DNA of 9,913 bases from assembly GCA_964646035.1 (NCBI GenBank), contig CAZYDJ010000102.1:1-9913 (forward strand), given 5' to 3'. The position numbers were made by a program, and so were the translations under genes. Below the pieces are notes generated by a model that had not been told where the DNA came from, ran no database searches, and was given only the letters and a program-made list of their open reading frames with translations. Positions 1-7,470 of this stretch are shown here, one piece after another. This DNA is from CAYLMM01 sp964646035. Lineage in GTDB: Bacteria; Krumholzibacteriota; Krumholzibacteriia; LZORAL124-64-63. The first letter of the stretch is position 1. Each line of letters opens with the position of its first letter.

Positions 1-193
1 GCACCCCTTCGCGCAGGATCCCCGAGGGGATCAGATGGAGGACTATCTTGCCCTCGTCCAGCACGATGGTATGGCCGGCGTTGGCGCCGCCCTGGTAGCG
101 CAGGGCCCAGTCCACGCCTTCGCTCAGGGCGTCGACGATCTTACCCTTGCCCTCATCCCCCCACTGACCACCGATGATGACGCGATTATCCAA
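1..193 (-). CDS. purA: Adenylosuccinate synthase, N-terminal part (gene runs off left edge)
   Basis: Adenylosuccinate synthase joins IMP and aspartate using GTP, the first committed step from IMP to AMP, in the cytosol. Only the first 64 codons are visible. They carry the family's opening signature: QWGDEGKGK at residues 10-18 and GGANAGHT at 35-42, followed by LHLIPSGIL. Asp13 and His41 fall exactly where the catalytic Asp and His of the E. coli enzyme lie. The start is TTG (193-191): an in-frame TGA lies at 199-197 and no ATG or GTG occurs between that stop and the GDEGKGK loop. A GGGGAG ribosome binding site lies just upstream. The previous gene ends with a terminator about 55 bases upstream, so purA should be transcribed separately, but I see no convincing promoter in that short gap. 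Family identity is certain; the start codon is well supported. Confidence 0.95.
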   Translation of the reverse strand, partial: MDNRVIIGGQWGDEGKGKIVDALSEGVDWALRYQGGANAGHTIVLDEGKIVLHLIPSGILREGV

Positions 194-247
194 AACTCAC
201 TCCCCGGTACGGCGGCCCGCCATTGAAAACAGCTAAGCGCGCCCCAC

Positions 248-275
248 AAAAAACGAGCCTCGGCAAGGAGACCCG
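248..275 (-). terminator. Intrinsic terminator after the CxxCH protein gene
   Basis: On the minus strand CGGGTCTC (275-268) pairs with GAGGCTCG (261-254) over 8 bp, including two G-U wobbles, around a six-base loop, and is followed directly by six T residues (253-248). It lies about 30 bases after the stop codon of the small secreted protein gene and upstream of purA, so it closes the lon-engB-secreted protein transcript. Confidence 0.8.
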
Positions 276-304
276 GCATTGTCGATGATTGATTCCCGGC
301 GACT

Positions 305-745
305 TCAACGGGTGTTGAACATCGCCTTCAGAGCGCCCCAGGTGGAAGGATCGAGAGGATTGATGGATTGGCAGTCGCCCGGCAGGCCGGGATTGCTGCC
401 CTCCTTCAGGACGCCCTCGTCCAGCAAGCCGTTTCCGTCGACATCCCCCAGTTCCAGGCCGTTGGTGCAACCGTCCTGGTCGGAATCGATTCCGGCGAGG
501 AACAGATCCCAGGCGCTGGTTTCACCGTCATCCAGATCAGCCAGATGATCGGCGTAATCGACTCCGAAAACATTGAGATCCGCGGAAGTGGGATTCGAGG
601 ACACATGGCAGATGGCGCAGCCGAAAATATCGGCGGACGGCAAATCGCTCATATGCAGTTCGGTAGCAGACGCAGTCACGCAAAAGCCGACCAGCAGCGC
701 AGCGACCAGTACCGGAACCTGGAATGATTCCCTTATGCTGTTCAT
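305..745 (-). CDS. Secreted temptin-like protein with CxxCH motif
   Basis: A 146-residue protein with a Sec signal peptide: a hydrophobic stretch at about residues 11-24 ending in A-S-A, with cleavage predicted near residue 28. The mature part contains CAICH at 43-47 (a possible haem c attachment site), then LNVFGVDY (57-64), WDLFLA (79-84) and DSDQDGCTNGLELGD (87-101), then DVDGNGLLDEG. This order (C/H motif, LNxFG, W..xLA, DSDxDGxTNGxELGD) matches the temptin-type domain, whose Asp-rich loop resembles the Ca2+-binding loops of thrombospondin type 3 repeats. Four cysteines remain after cleavage (43, 46, 93, 125), so the CxxC could instead be structural. No lipobox is present. Possible starts are ATG at 751, ATG at 745 and a TTG at 754. 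I chose 745 because a strong promoter's -10 box ends at 755 and no Shine-Dalgarno is visible. Role unknown; likely periplasmic or extracellular. Confidence 0.8.
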   Translation of the reverse strand: MNSIRESFQVPVLVAALLVGFCVTASATELHMSDLPSADIFGCAICHVSSNPTSADLNVFGVDYADHLADLDDGETSAWDLFLAGIDSDQDGCTNGLELGDVDGNGLLDEGVLKEGSNPGLPGDCQSINPLDPSTWGALKAMFNTR

Positions 746-754
746 AGCCATCAA

Positions 755-784
755 AGTATAGCCCTATGGGGCCCGTGGTGTCAA
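755..784 (-). promoter_or_regulatory. Sigma-70 promoter of the CxxCH protein gene, giving a near-leaderless mRNA
   Basis: The minus strand has a perfect -35 box TTGACA (784-779), an 18-base spacer and a -10 box TATACT (760-755, five of six to consensus). Transcription should begin near 749-748, so the transcript would have about three bases, or none, ahead of the ATG at 745. The promoter occupies almost the whole 46-base gap after the engB stop, giving the small gene expression independent of lon-engB. Confidence 0.7.
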
Positions 785-800
785 TGCAGCGGAGCCAGTC

Positions 801-1385
801 CTAATCGGCGGCATCGAGCAGGGCCGCGACCCAGGTCCGCATGTCTTCCCCGCCCTTACGCTTGGCGGCGGAAGTGGGAAAGAACGGCGTATTCGGCGGA
901 AGATCAAGGGTTTGCACGATTTCACGGTATCGTGCTTCGAGCTTCGTGGTCCCGATCTTGTCGATCTTGGTCACGGCCAAAGCGAAGGGATGACCCGCTT
1001 CGCGCAACCAGGACGCCATCTCGCGGTCTTCGACCGATGGCGCGTGCCGGACGTCGACCAGCATGAAAACGGCCAGAGGGCGGTCTGCGGCAAAGAGATA
1101 GGCCCGCATCAGACGCAGCCAGCTCTCGCGGAGCGCCTTGCCCACCTTCGCGAAACCGTAGCCGGGCAGATCGACCAGATAGTAGCGATCATTGATCAGG
1201 AAATAATTCAGCAGCCGGGTCTTGCCGGGTGTGCCGCTGGTGCGGGCAACCGACTTGCGGCCCAGGAAATAATTGATCAACGACGACTTGCCGCAATTGC
1301 TGCGCCCGACGAAGGCGAACTCCGGCAGCACTTCCTCGGGCCGGCCGGCGAGGTCGGCAGCGCTGGTGATGAACTCGACTTCCAT
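801..1385 (-). CDS. engB: Ribosome biogenesis GTPase EngB (YihA/YsxC)
   Basis: EngB is a small, usually essential cytosolic GTPase of the TRAFAC class that acts in late assembly of the 50S ribosomal subunit. At 194 residues it is the usual length, and all five G motifs are visible in order: G1 GRSNCGKS at 27-34, the G2 region TSGTPGKT at 49-56 (typical of EngB), G3 DLPGYG at 72-77, G4 TKID at 139-142 and G5 SAAK at 172-175. The ATG at 1385 has an AGGGGG ribosome binding site that overlaps the TAG stop of lon. The lon-engB gap is only 9 bases, so the two are co-transcribed and probably translationally coupled. No terminator follows engB, so its transcript may run on through the next gene to the terminator at 248-275. 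Confidence 0.97.
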   Translation of the reverse strand: MEVEFITSAADLAGRPEEVLPEFAFVGRSNCGKSSLINYFLGRKSVARTSGTPGKTRLLNYFLINDRYYLVDLPGYGFAKVGKALRESWLRLMRAYLFAADRPLAVFMLVDVRHAPSVEDREMASWLREAGHPFALAVTKIDKIGTTKLEARYREIVQTLDLPPNTPFFPTSAAKRKGGEDMRTWVAALLDAAD

Positions 1386-1394
1386 TGCCGCCCC

Positions 1395-3743
<2,349 letters not shown>

Positions 3744-3754
3744 CTCACTCCCTG

Positions 3755-3772
3755 ACCGGCGGCAAGGCCGGT
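3755..3772 (-). other. RNA hairpin abutting the lon ribosome binding site
   Basis: On the minus strand ACCGGC (3772-3767) and GCCGGT (3760-3755) form a perfect 6-bp stem with loop CTTGCC. The stem ends one base before the AGGGAG ribosome binding site of lon (3753-3748), and it begins a few bases after the T-tract of the upstream terminator. It may influence ribosome access or protect the 5' end of a lon transcript. Function is inferred only. Confidence 0.4.
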
Positions 3773-3777
3773 GTCGG

Positions 3778-3808
3778 AAAAAAGGGGCTGCGCCTGCGGC
3801 GTGGCCCC
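3778..3808 (-). terminator. Intrinsic terminator or attenuator between clpX and lon
   Basis: The minus strand reads GGGGC (3808-3804), a 2x2 mismatch, CGCC, loop GCA, GGCG, the mismatch, then GCCCC (3788-3784), directly followed by six T residues (3783-3778). This gives a GC-rich stem of 5 plus 4 bp. It lies about 63 bases after the clpX stop and only 34 bases before the lon ATG. A second GC hairpin without a T-tract (GGCGCC at 3848-3843 pairing with GGCGCC at 3838-3833) precedes it. Confidence 0.7.
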
Positions 3809-3871
3809 GTTCTCGTCGCCGCCGGACCGTCAGGCGCCGTCGGGCGCCGAGGCGGGCGGCTGTACCTCGTA

Positions 3872-5134
3872 TTATGCTCCCTGGACGTCGGCCGGATCGT
3901 CGCCCACGACAACCTCGGGATCAGCGCCCTCGGACACGACTTCGCGATTGATCACGACCTGACGGATCCGTTCCTGGGAAGGAACATCGTACATCATGTC
4001 GCGCATCACCGATTCCAGGATCGACCGCAACCCGCGGGCCCCGGTCTTGCGCTCGATGGCCAGATCGGCCACTGCCTCGATGGCGCCGTCGGTGAAGACC
4101 AGCTCCACATCCTCCATATCCATCAGCTTCATGTACTGGCGGACCAGGGAATTGCGGGGCTCGCGCAGGATCCGGATCATCGCGTCGCGGTCGAGATCCT
4201 GCAGGCAGGTGACCACCGGCAGACGTCCGACCAGCTCGGGGATCAGGCCGTACTTGACCATGTCCTCGGGCTCGACCCGCTCCAGCAGCTCCTGGGCGTT
4301 GGCTGAGCGTCCCTGATCATCCTCGCGGTCGAAGCCCAGGACGTTGCGGCCGATGCGCCGCGCGACGATCTCAGTCAGGCCCTGGAAGGCGCCGCCGCAG
4401 ATGAACAGGATGTTCTTGGTGTTGACCTCGATGTACTTCTGCTGCGGATGCTTGCGCCCGCCCTGGGGCGGGACGTTGGCCACGGTGCCCTCGAGGATCT
4501 TCAGCAGGGCCTGCTGGACGCCCTCGCCCGACACGTCGCGGGTGATCGACGGATTGCCGCTCTTGCGGGTGATCTTGTCGATCTCGTCGATGTAGATGAT
4601 GCCCTGCTCGGCCGAGGGCACGTTGTAGTCCGCCGCCTGGAGCAGGCGCACCAGGATGTTCTCGACGTCCTCGCCCACGTAGCCGGCCTCGGTCAGGGTC
4701 GTGGCGTCGGCGATGGCGAAGGGCACGTTCAGGAAACGGGCCAGGGTCTGGGCCAGCAGCGTCTTGCCGGTGCCGGTGGAGCCGATGAGCATGATGTTGC
4801 TCTTGTCGATCTCGACCTCGTCGGCGCCGCGGGGCTGGTGGATCCGCTTGTAGTGGTTGTAGACGGCGACCGAGAGGCTGATCTTGGCGTCATCCTGCTG
4901 GATCACGTACTCGTCGAGGTGATCCTTTATCTCGCGGGGTTTCGCGTACTGGGGCGCGGCCTGCGCGGCCTCGTCCATCAGTTCGCCCTCGAGGATGTCG
5001 TTGCAAAGCTTGATGCATTCGCTGCAGATATAGACGTTGGAAGGCCCCGCAACCAGCTTGGCGACTTCGTCCTGGCCTCGAGCGCAGAATGAGCACTTGA
5101 TCATTTGGGGGGATCCTGTCTGTCGGCGCTTCAT
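3872..5134 (-). CDS. clpX: ATP-dependent Clp protease ATP-binding subunit ClpX
   Basis: ClpX is the hexameric AAA+ unfoldase that recognises tagged or adaptor-delivered proteins and feeds them to ClpP. The 420 residues cover the whole family: an N-terminal C4 zinc-binding domain (C14, C17, C37, C40), Walker A GSTGTGKT (118-125), the GYVG pore loop (151-154), Walker B IIYIDEID (179-186), the RKH pore loop (227-229), an LGF tripeptide (266-268) in the position of the ClpP-docking IGF loop, and sensor 2 GARGLR (366-371). The start is the ATG at 5134, because a strong GGAGGGG ribosome binding site lies five bases upstream. The next ATG (5104), which would give the more usual start close to the zinc finger, has no such site. 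This adds ten residues (MKRRQTGSPQ). The gene follows clpP by 33 bases and is co-transcribed with it. Confidence 0.98.
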   Translation of the reverse strand: MKRRQTGSPQMIKCSFCARGQDEVAKLVAGPSNVYICSECIKLCNDILEGELMDEAAQAAPQYAKPREIKDHLDEYVIQQDDAKISLSVAVYNHYKRIHQPRGADEVEIDKSNIMLIGSTGTGKTLLAQTLARFLNVPFAIADATTLTEAGYVGEDVENILVRLLQAADYNVPSAEQGIIYIDEIDKITRKSGNPSITRDVSGEGVQQALLKILEGTVANVPPQGGRKHPQQKYIEVNTKNILFICGGAFQGLTEIVARRIGRNVLGFDREDDQGRSANAQELLERVEPEDMVKYGLIPELVGRLPVVTCLQDLDRDAMIRILREPRNSLVRQYMKLMDMEDVELVFTDGAIEAVADLAIERKTGARGLRSILESVMRDMMYDVPSQERIRQVVINREVVSEGADPEVVVGDDPADVQGA

Positions 5135-5137
5135 TTC

Positions 5138-5149
5138 CCCTCCGGGGGT
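5138..5149 (-). other. Small hairpin overlapping the clpX ribosome binding site
   Basis: In the clpP-clpX gap the minus strand reads CCCC, CGGA, GGGG, a possible 4-bp C-G stem whose 3' arm is part of the GGAGGGG Shine-Dalgarno of clpX. If it forms, it would partly hide the site and make clpX translation depend on ribosomes leaving clpP. The stem is short, so this is tentative. Confidence 0.3.
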
Positions 5150-5167
5150 TCCCTGCCGTTTGCCTTG

Positions 5168-5779
5168 CTACTTCTTCTTCTTCTTGTCTGCGATGATCTC
5201 GGACTTCTTCTCGATGACCTTGTCGACCAGGCCGTACTCGGCCGCCTGATCGGCCGACATGAAGAAGTCGCGGTCGCTGTCCTGGGCGATCTTTTCGATC
5301 GGCTGGCCGGAATGATGGGCGAGAATCCGGTACAGCTTGTCGCGCAAGTACAGGATTTCCTTGGCGTAGATCTCGATCATCGCCGCCTGGCCCTGGCTGC
5401 CTCCGAGAGGCTGGTGGATCATGGCTCGGGAGTTCTTCAGGGCGGAGCGCTTGCCTCCGGTGCCCGCGGCGAGAAGGACGGCGGCCATGCTGGCGGCCTG
5501 CCCCATGCAGATGGTCACTACATCATTCGAAATGTATTGCATGGTGTCGTAGATCGCAAGACCGGCGGAAATGCTGCCGCCCGGGCTGTTGATGTACAGA
5601 TAGATGTCCCGCTCGGGATCTTCAGCCTGCAGGAACAGCAACTGGGCGATGATCAGATTCGACACCGTGTCGTCGATCGCCTGGCCCAGGAAGATGATCC
5701 GGTCCTTGAGCAGCCGGGAAAAGATGTCGTATGCGCGCTCGCCGTGCCCTGTCTGTTCCACCACGTAGGGGACTAGCAT
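5168..5779 (-). CDS. clpP: ATP-dependent Clp protease proteolytic subunit ClpP
   Basis: ClpP forms the double-heptameric serine peptidase chamber served by ClpX (and ClpA/ClpC where present). The 203 residues align along the whole family. The catalytic triad is visible: Ser97 in GQAASMAA, His122 in MIHQP and Asp171 in DRDFFMS, the same numbers as mature E. coli ClpP. There is little or no propeptide: YVVEQTGHGERAYDIFSRLL starts at residue 5. The ATG at 5779 has an ideal AAGGAG site seven bases upstream. The protein ends in five lysines encoded by five AAG codons (5185-5171), an unusual tail. The gene lies 95 bases after tig and 33 bases before clpX. Confidence 0.98.
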   Translation of the reverse strand: MLVPYVVEQTGHGERAYDIFSRLLKDRIIFLGQAIDDTVSNLIIAQLLFLQAEDPERDIYLYINSPGGSISAGLAIYDTMQYISNDVVTICMGQAASMAAVLLAAGTGGKRSALKNSRAMIHQPLGGSQGQAAMIEIYAKEILYLRDKLYRILAHHSGQPIEKIAQDSDRDFFMSADQAAEYGLVDKVIEKKSEIIADKKKKK

Positions 5780-5830
5780 CTTGACTCCTTCTTTGGACTC
5801 CGTTCCCAGTAAATATACGCCGCCGAACCG

Positions 5831-5847
5831 CCGGCTCCTACAGCCGG
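5831..5847 (-). other. Intercistronic hairpin between tig and clpP
   Basis: The 95-base gap between tig and clpP holds a perfect inverted repeat: CCGGCT (5847-5842), loop GTAGG, AGCCGG (5836-5831) on the minus strand. No T-tract follows, so it is not an intrinsic terminator. It may be an mRNA processing or stabilising structure. A TATATT hexamer lies downstream at 5817-5812 but has no matching -35 box. Confidence 0.4.
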
Positions 5848-5874
5848 AAGCCGGTGCCCGTGACCATCATAGCC

Positions 5875-7218
5875 TCATTCGGCCGATTTTTCCTTTTCTT
5901 TGTCCGTTTTCTCCACGAATTCCGCCCGCGACTTGAGGAAGTCGTAGGTCTTCTCCTCGGCGATCTCATGGGACATCCGGCGCCGGTTCTCGCCCTGGGC
6001 CATGTAGGCCTTGTAGGGCTCGAGGTCGAATTTGTTGCTGGCCGCGGTCTGTTCGATGCGGGCCTCGATATCCTCTTCGGTCGCCTCGATCTTCTCCTTG
6101 TCCTGGATGGCCTCGATCACCAGCATGCCCTTCAGCGCCCGCTCGGCCGAGGGACGGCCCCCCTGGCGGTATTCGGCGATGTCGGCGTCGCCGGTCTTGC
6201 GGCCCATGTACTGGTTGCGCCGCTTCAGCTCCTCGACTCCGGTATCGAGGTAGCCCTCGACCAGGGAGGGCGGCAGATCGATCGTGTTGCGCTCGAGCAG
6301 CCGGTCGACGATCTCCTCGCGCGTCTCGCGCTCGACCTGGCGATCGAGCTCCTCCTGCAGATCGACCCGCAGCGAGGCCCGCAGTTCGAGCATGGTCTGC
6401 CCTTCCTTGAGGGTCGCGGCGAAGGCGTCGTCCAGTTCGGGCATGCTGCGCTCGCCGACTTCCTGCACGGTTACCCGGTAGGTGACCGTGCTGCTCTTGA
6501 GATCCTCGGCGAAGTAGTCGTCGGGATAGCTCACGGTGACCTCGCGCACGTCGTCGGCCACGGCCCCGGTCAGTCCCTCGTCGAATGCGGCGAAGTTGCC
6601 CTCGGCGCCGATCTCGAGCGGGTAGTCCTTGACTTCCTTCGCGGCCACCGGCTCGCCCGCTGCGTCCAGGGGCACGATGGTGGTCTTCAGCACGTCGCCG
6701 GCCGCCGCCGCGCGATCGACCTTCTCGACAACCGCACGGCCCTCGCGCAGCCTCTGCACCGCGTCCTCGACGGCCTGGTCGGTGATGGTCGTTTCACGGA
6801 CGGTGAGGGCCAGGTCGTCGTAGGCGGCGAGTTCGAAGTCGGGGCGCACCTCGACCACGATATCAACCGAGACGGGCTCGCCCTCGTCCATCTTGAGGTT
6901 CTCGAAGAAGGGATCGGACACCGGATGCAGCTTATGCTCGATCACCGCCGCCTGGTAGGCCTGGGGAATCACGTTCTCCACGGTCTGCAGACGCACTTCC
7001 GGGCCCAGGTCGCTCTCGACCATCGCCAGAGGCACCTTCCCCGGCCGGAAGCCGGGCCGCTTATGTCCCTTGCGGGCCTTGCGCAACTCGGCGCCGTACT
7101 GCTCGGTGAAGAACTCGGGAGCGATACGGACGTTGATCACCCGCTTCCACATCTCGGGGGAAGCGACTTCCAATTCGAACTGCGAGGCGCCGGCGGCGTC
7201 CTGCTTCTTGTCGGTCAT
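5875..7218 (-). CDS. tig: Trigger factor, ribosome-associated chaperone and peptidyl-prolyl isomerase
   Basis: Trigger factor binds at the ribosome exit tunnel through uL23 and shields nascent chains. The protein has 447 residues (E. coli 432). The N-terminal ribosome-binding domain (about 1-120) carries the signature GFRPGKVP at 56-63. The FKBP-like isomerase domain spans about 170-255, opening with AAAGDVLKTT and ending in the family's conserved MPELDDAF region. The segment corresponding to the usual EFEGG turn is diverged, so isomerase activity is uncertain. The C-terminal helical chaperone domain runs from about 258 and ends in a charged tail. I chose the ATG at 7218, which has GAGGA seven bases upstream. 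The frame stays open to 7302, but that extension would run into the tRNA gene and is not part of the family. No separate promoter is visible between tRNA-Leu and tig. Confidence 0.97.
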   Translation of the reverse strand: MTDKKQDAAGASQFELEVASPEMWKRVINVRIAPEFFTEQYGAELRKARKGHKRPGFRPGKVPLAMVESDLGPEVRLQTVENVIPQAYQAAVIEHKLHPVSDPFFENLKMDEGEPVSVDIVVEVRPDFELAAYDDLALTVRETTITDQAVEDAVQRLREGRAVVEKVDRAAAAGDVLKTTIVPLDAAGEPVAAKEVKDYPLEIGAEGNFAAFDEGLTGAVADDVREVTVSYPDDYFAEDLKSSTVTYRVTVQEVGERSMPELDDAFAATLKEGQTMLELRASLRVDLQEELDRQVERETREEIVDRLLERNTIDLPPSLVEGYLDTGVEELKRRNQYMGRKTGDADIAEYRQGGRPSAERALKGMLVIEAIQDKEKIEATEEDIEARIEQTAASNKFDLEPYKAYMAQGENRRRMSHEIAEEKTYDFLKSRAEFVEKTDKEKEKSAE

Positions 7219-7249
7219 GATTGATCCTCTGCTTTGGTCATTCTGGAAA

Positions 7250-7262
7250 GGGGCTTCGCCCC
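7250..7262 (-). terminator. Weak hairpin between tRNA-Leu and tig (possible attenuator or processing site)
   Basis: GGGGC (7262-7258) and GCCCC (7254-7250) pair around a GAA loop on the minus strand. Only three T residues follow (7249-7247), so termination should be incomplete, allowing read-through from the tRNA into tig. It begins ten bases after the encoded CCA. Confidence 0.4.
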
Positions 7263-7272
7263 GCGTGATATC

Positions 7273-7355
7273 TGGTGCGAGAGGGGGGACTCGAACCCCC
7301 ACGGTTTCCCACGGGAACCTAAATCCCGCGCGTCTACCAGTTCCGCCACTCTCGC
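7273..7355 (-). tRNA. tRNA-Leu(UAG)
   Basis: An 83-nt class II tRNA with all elements visible. The acceptor stem GCGAGAG (7355-7349) pairs with CTCTCGC. The D arm is GCG/CGC around a loop with TGGTAGA. The anticodon stem CGGGA/TCCCG encloses loop TTTAGGT, giving anticodon TAG, which reads CUN leucine codons (chiefly CUA). An 11-base variable arm follows, and the T arm GGGGG/CCCCC has loop TTCGAGT. The discriminator is A (as expected for leucine) and the CCA end is encoded at 7275-7273. It lies 54 bases upstream of tig on the same strand. Confidence 0.97.
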
Positions 7356-7415
7356 GTCACAGCCGGCCTGAATCGGCTAAAAACCGCTTAAAAACAGCAG
7401 TTTCCAGCCGGGGCC

Positions 7416-7444
7416 AATATAAACCCACCCCCGAAACGGGTCAA
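7416..7444 (-). promoter_or_regulatory. Sigma-70 promoter for tRNA-Leu (and probably tig) with GC-rich discriminator
   Basis: The minus strand has TTGACC (7444-7439, five of six to the -35 consensus), a 17-base spacer and TATATT (7421-7416, five of six to the -10 consensus). Initiation is expected at the G at 7409, about 54 bases before the tRNA 5' end. The bases between -10 and start are GGCCCC, the GC-rich discriminator typical of stable-RNA promoters under stringent (ppGpp) control. It lies just after the end of the regulator gene. Confidence 0.75.
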
Positions 7445-7470
7445 GCGGGCCCCTGGACGGGAAAATGGCT

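Noticed and set aside
679..745. Lipoprotein signal (lipobox) in the small secreted protein
   Set aside because: The only cysteine in the signal region is preceded by V-G-F, which does not fit the lipobox, and a good A-S-A signal peptidase I site follows.
5812..5840. Promoter for clpP with -10 TATATT at 5817-5812
   Set aside because: The hexamer at the right distance upstream (TAGGAG) does not resemble a -35 box and no extended -10 motif is present.
7219..7302. N-terminal extension of tig by 28 codons
   Set aside because: It would overlap the 3' part of tRNA-Leu and has no family counterpart. The ATG at 7218 has its own ribosome binding site and fits the usual trigger factor N-terminus.
5780..7470. 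CIRCE or other heat-shock operator upstream of tig or clpP
   Set aside because: No TTAGCACTC-N9-GAGTGCTAA-like inverted repeat was seen in the gaps upstream of tig, clpP or lon.
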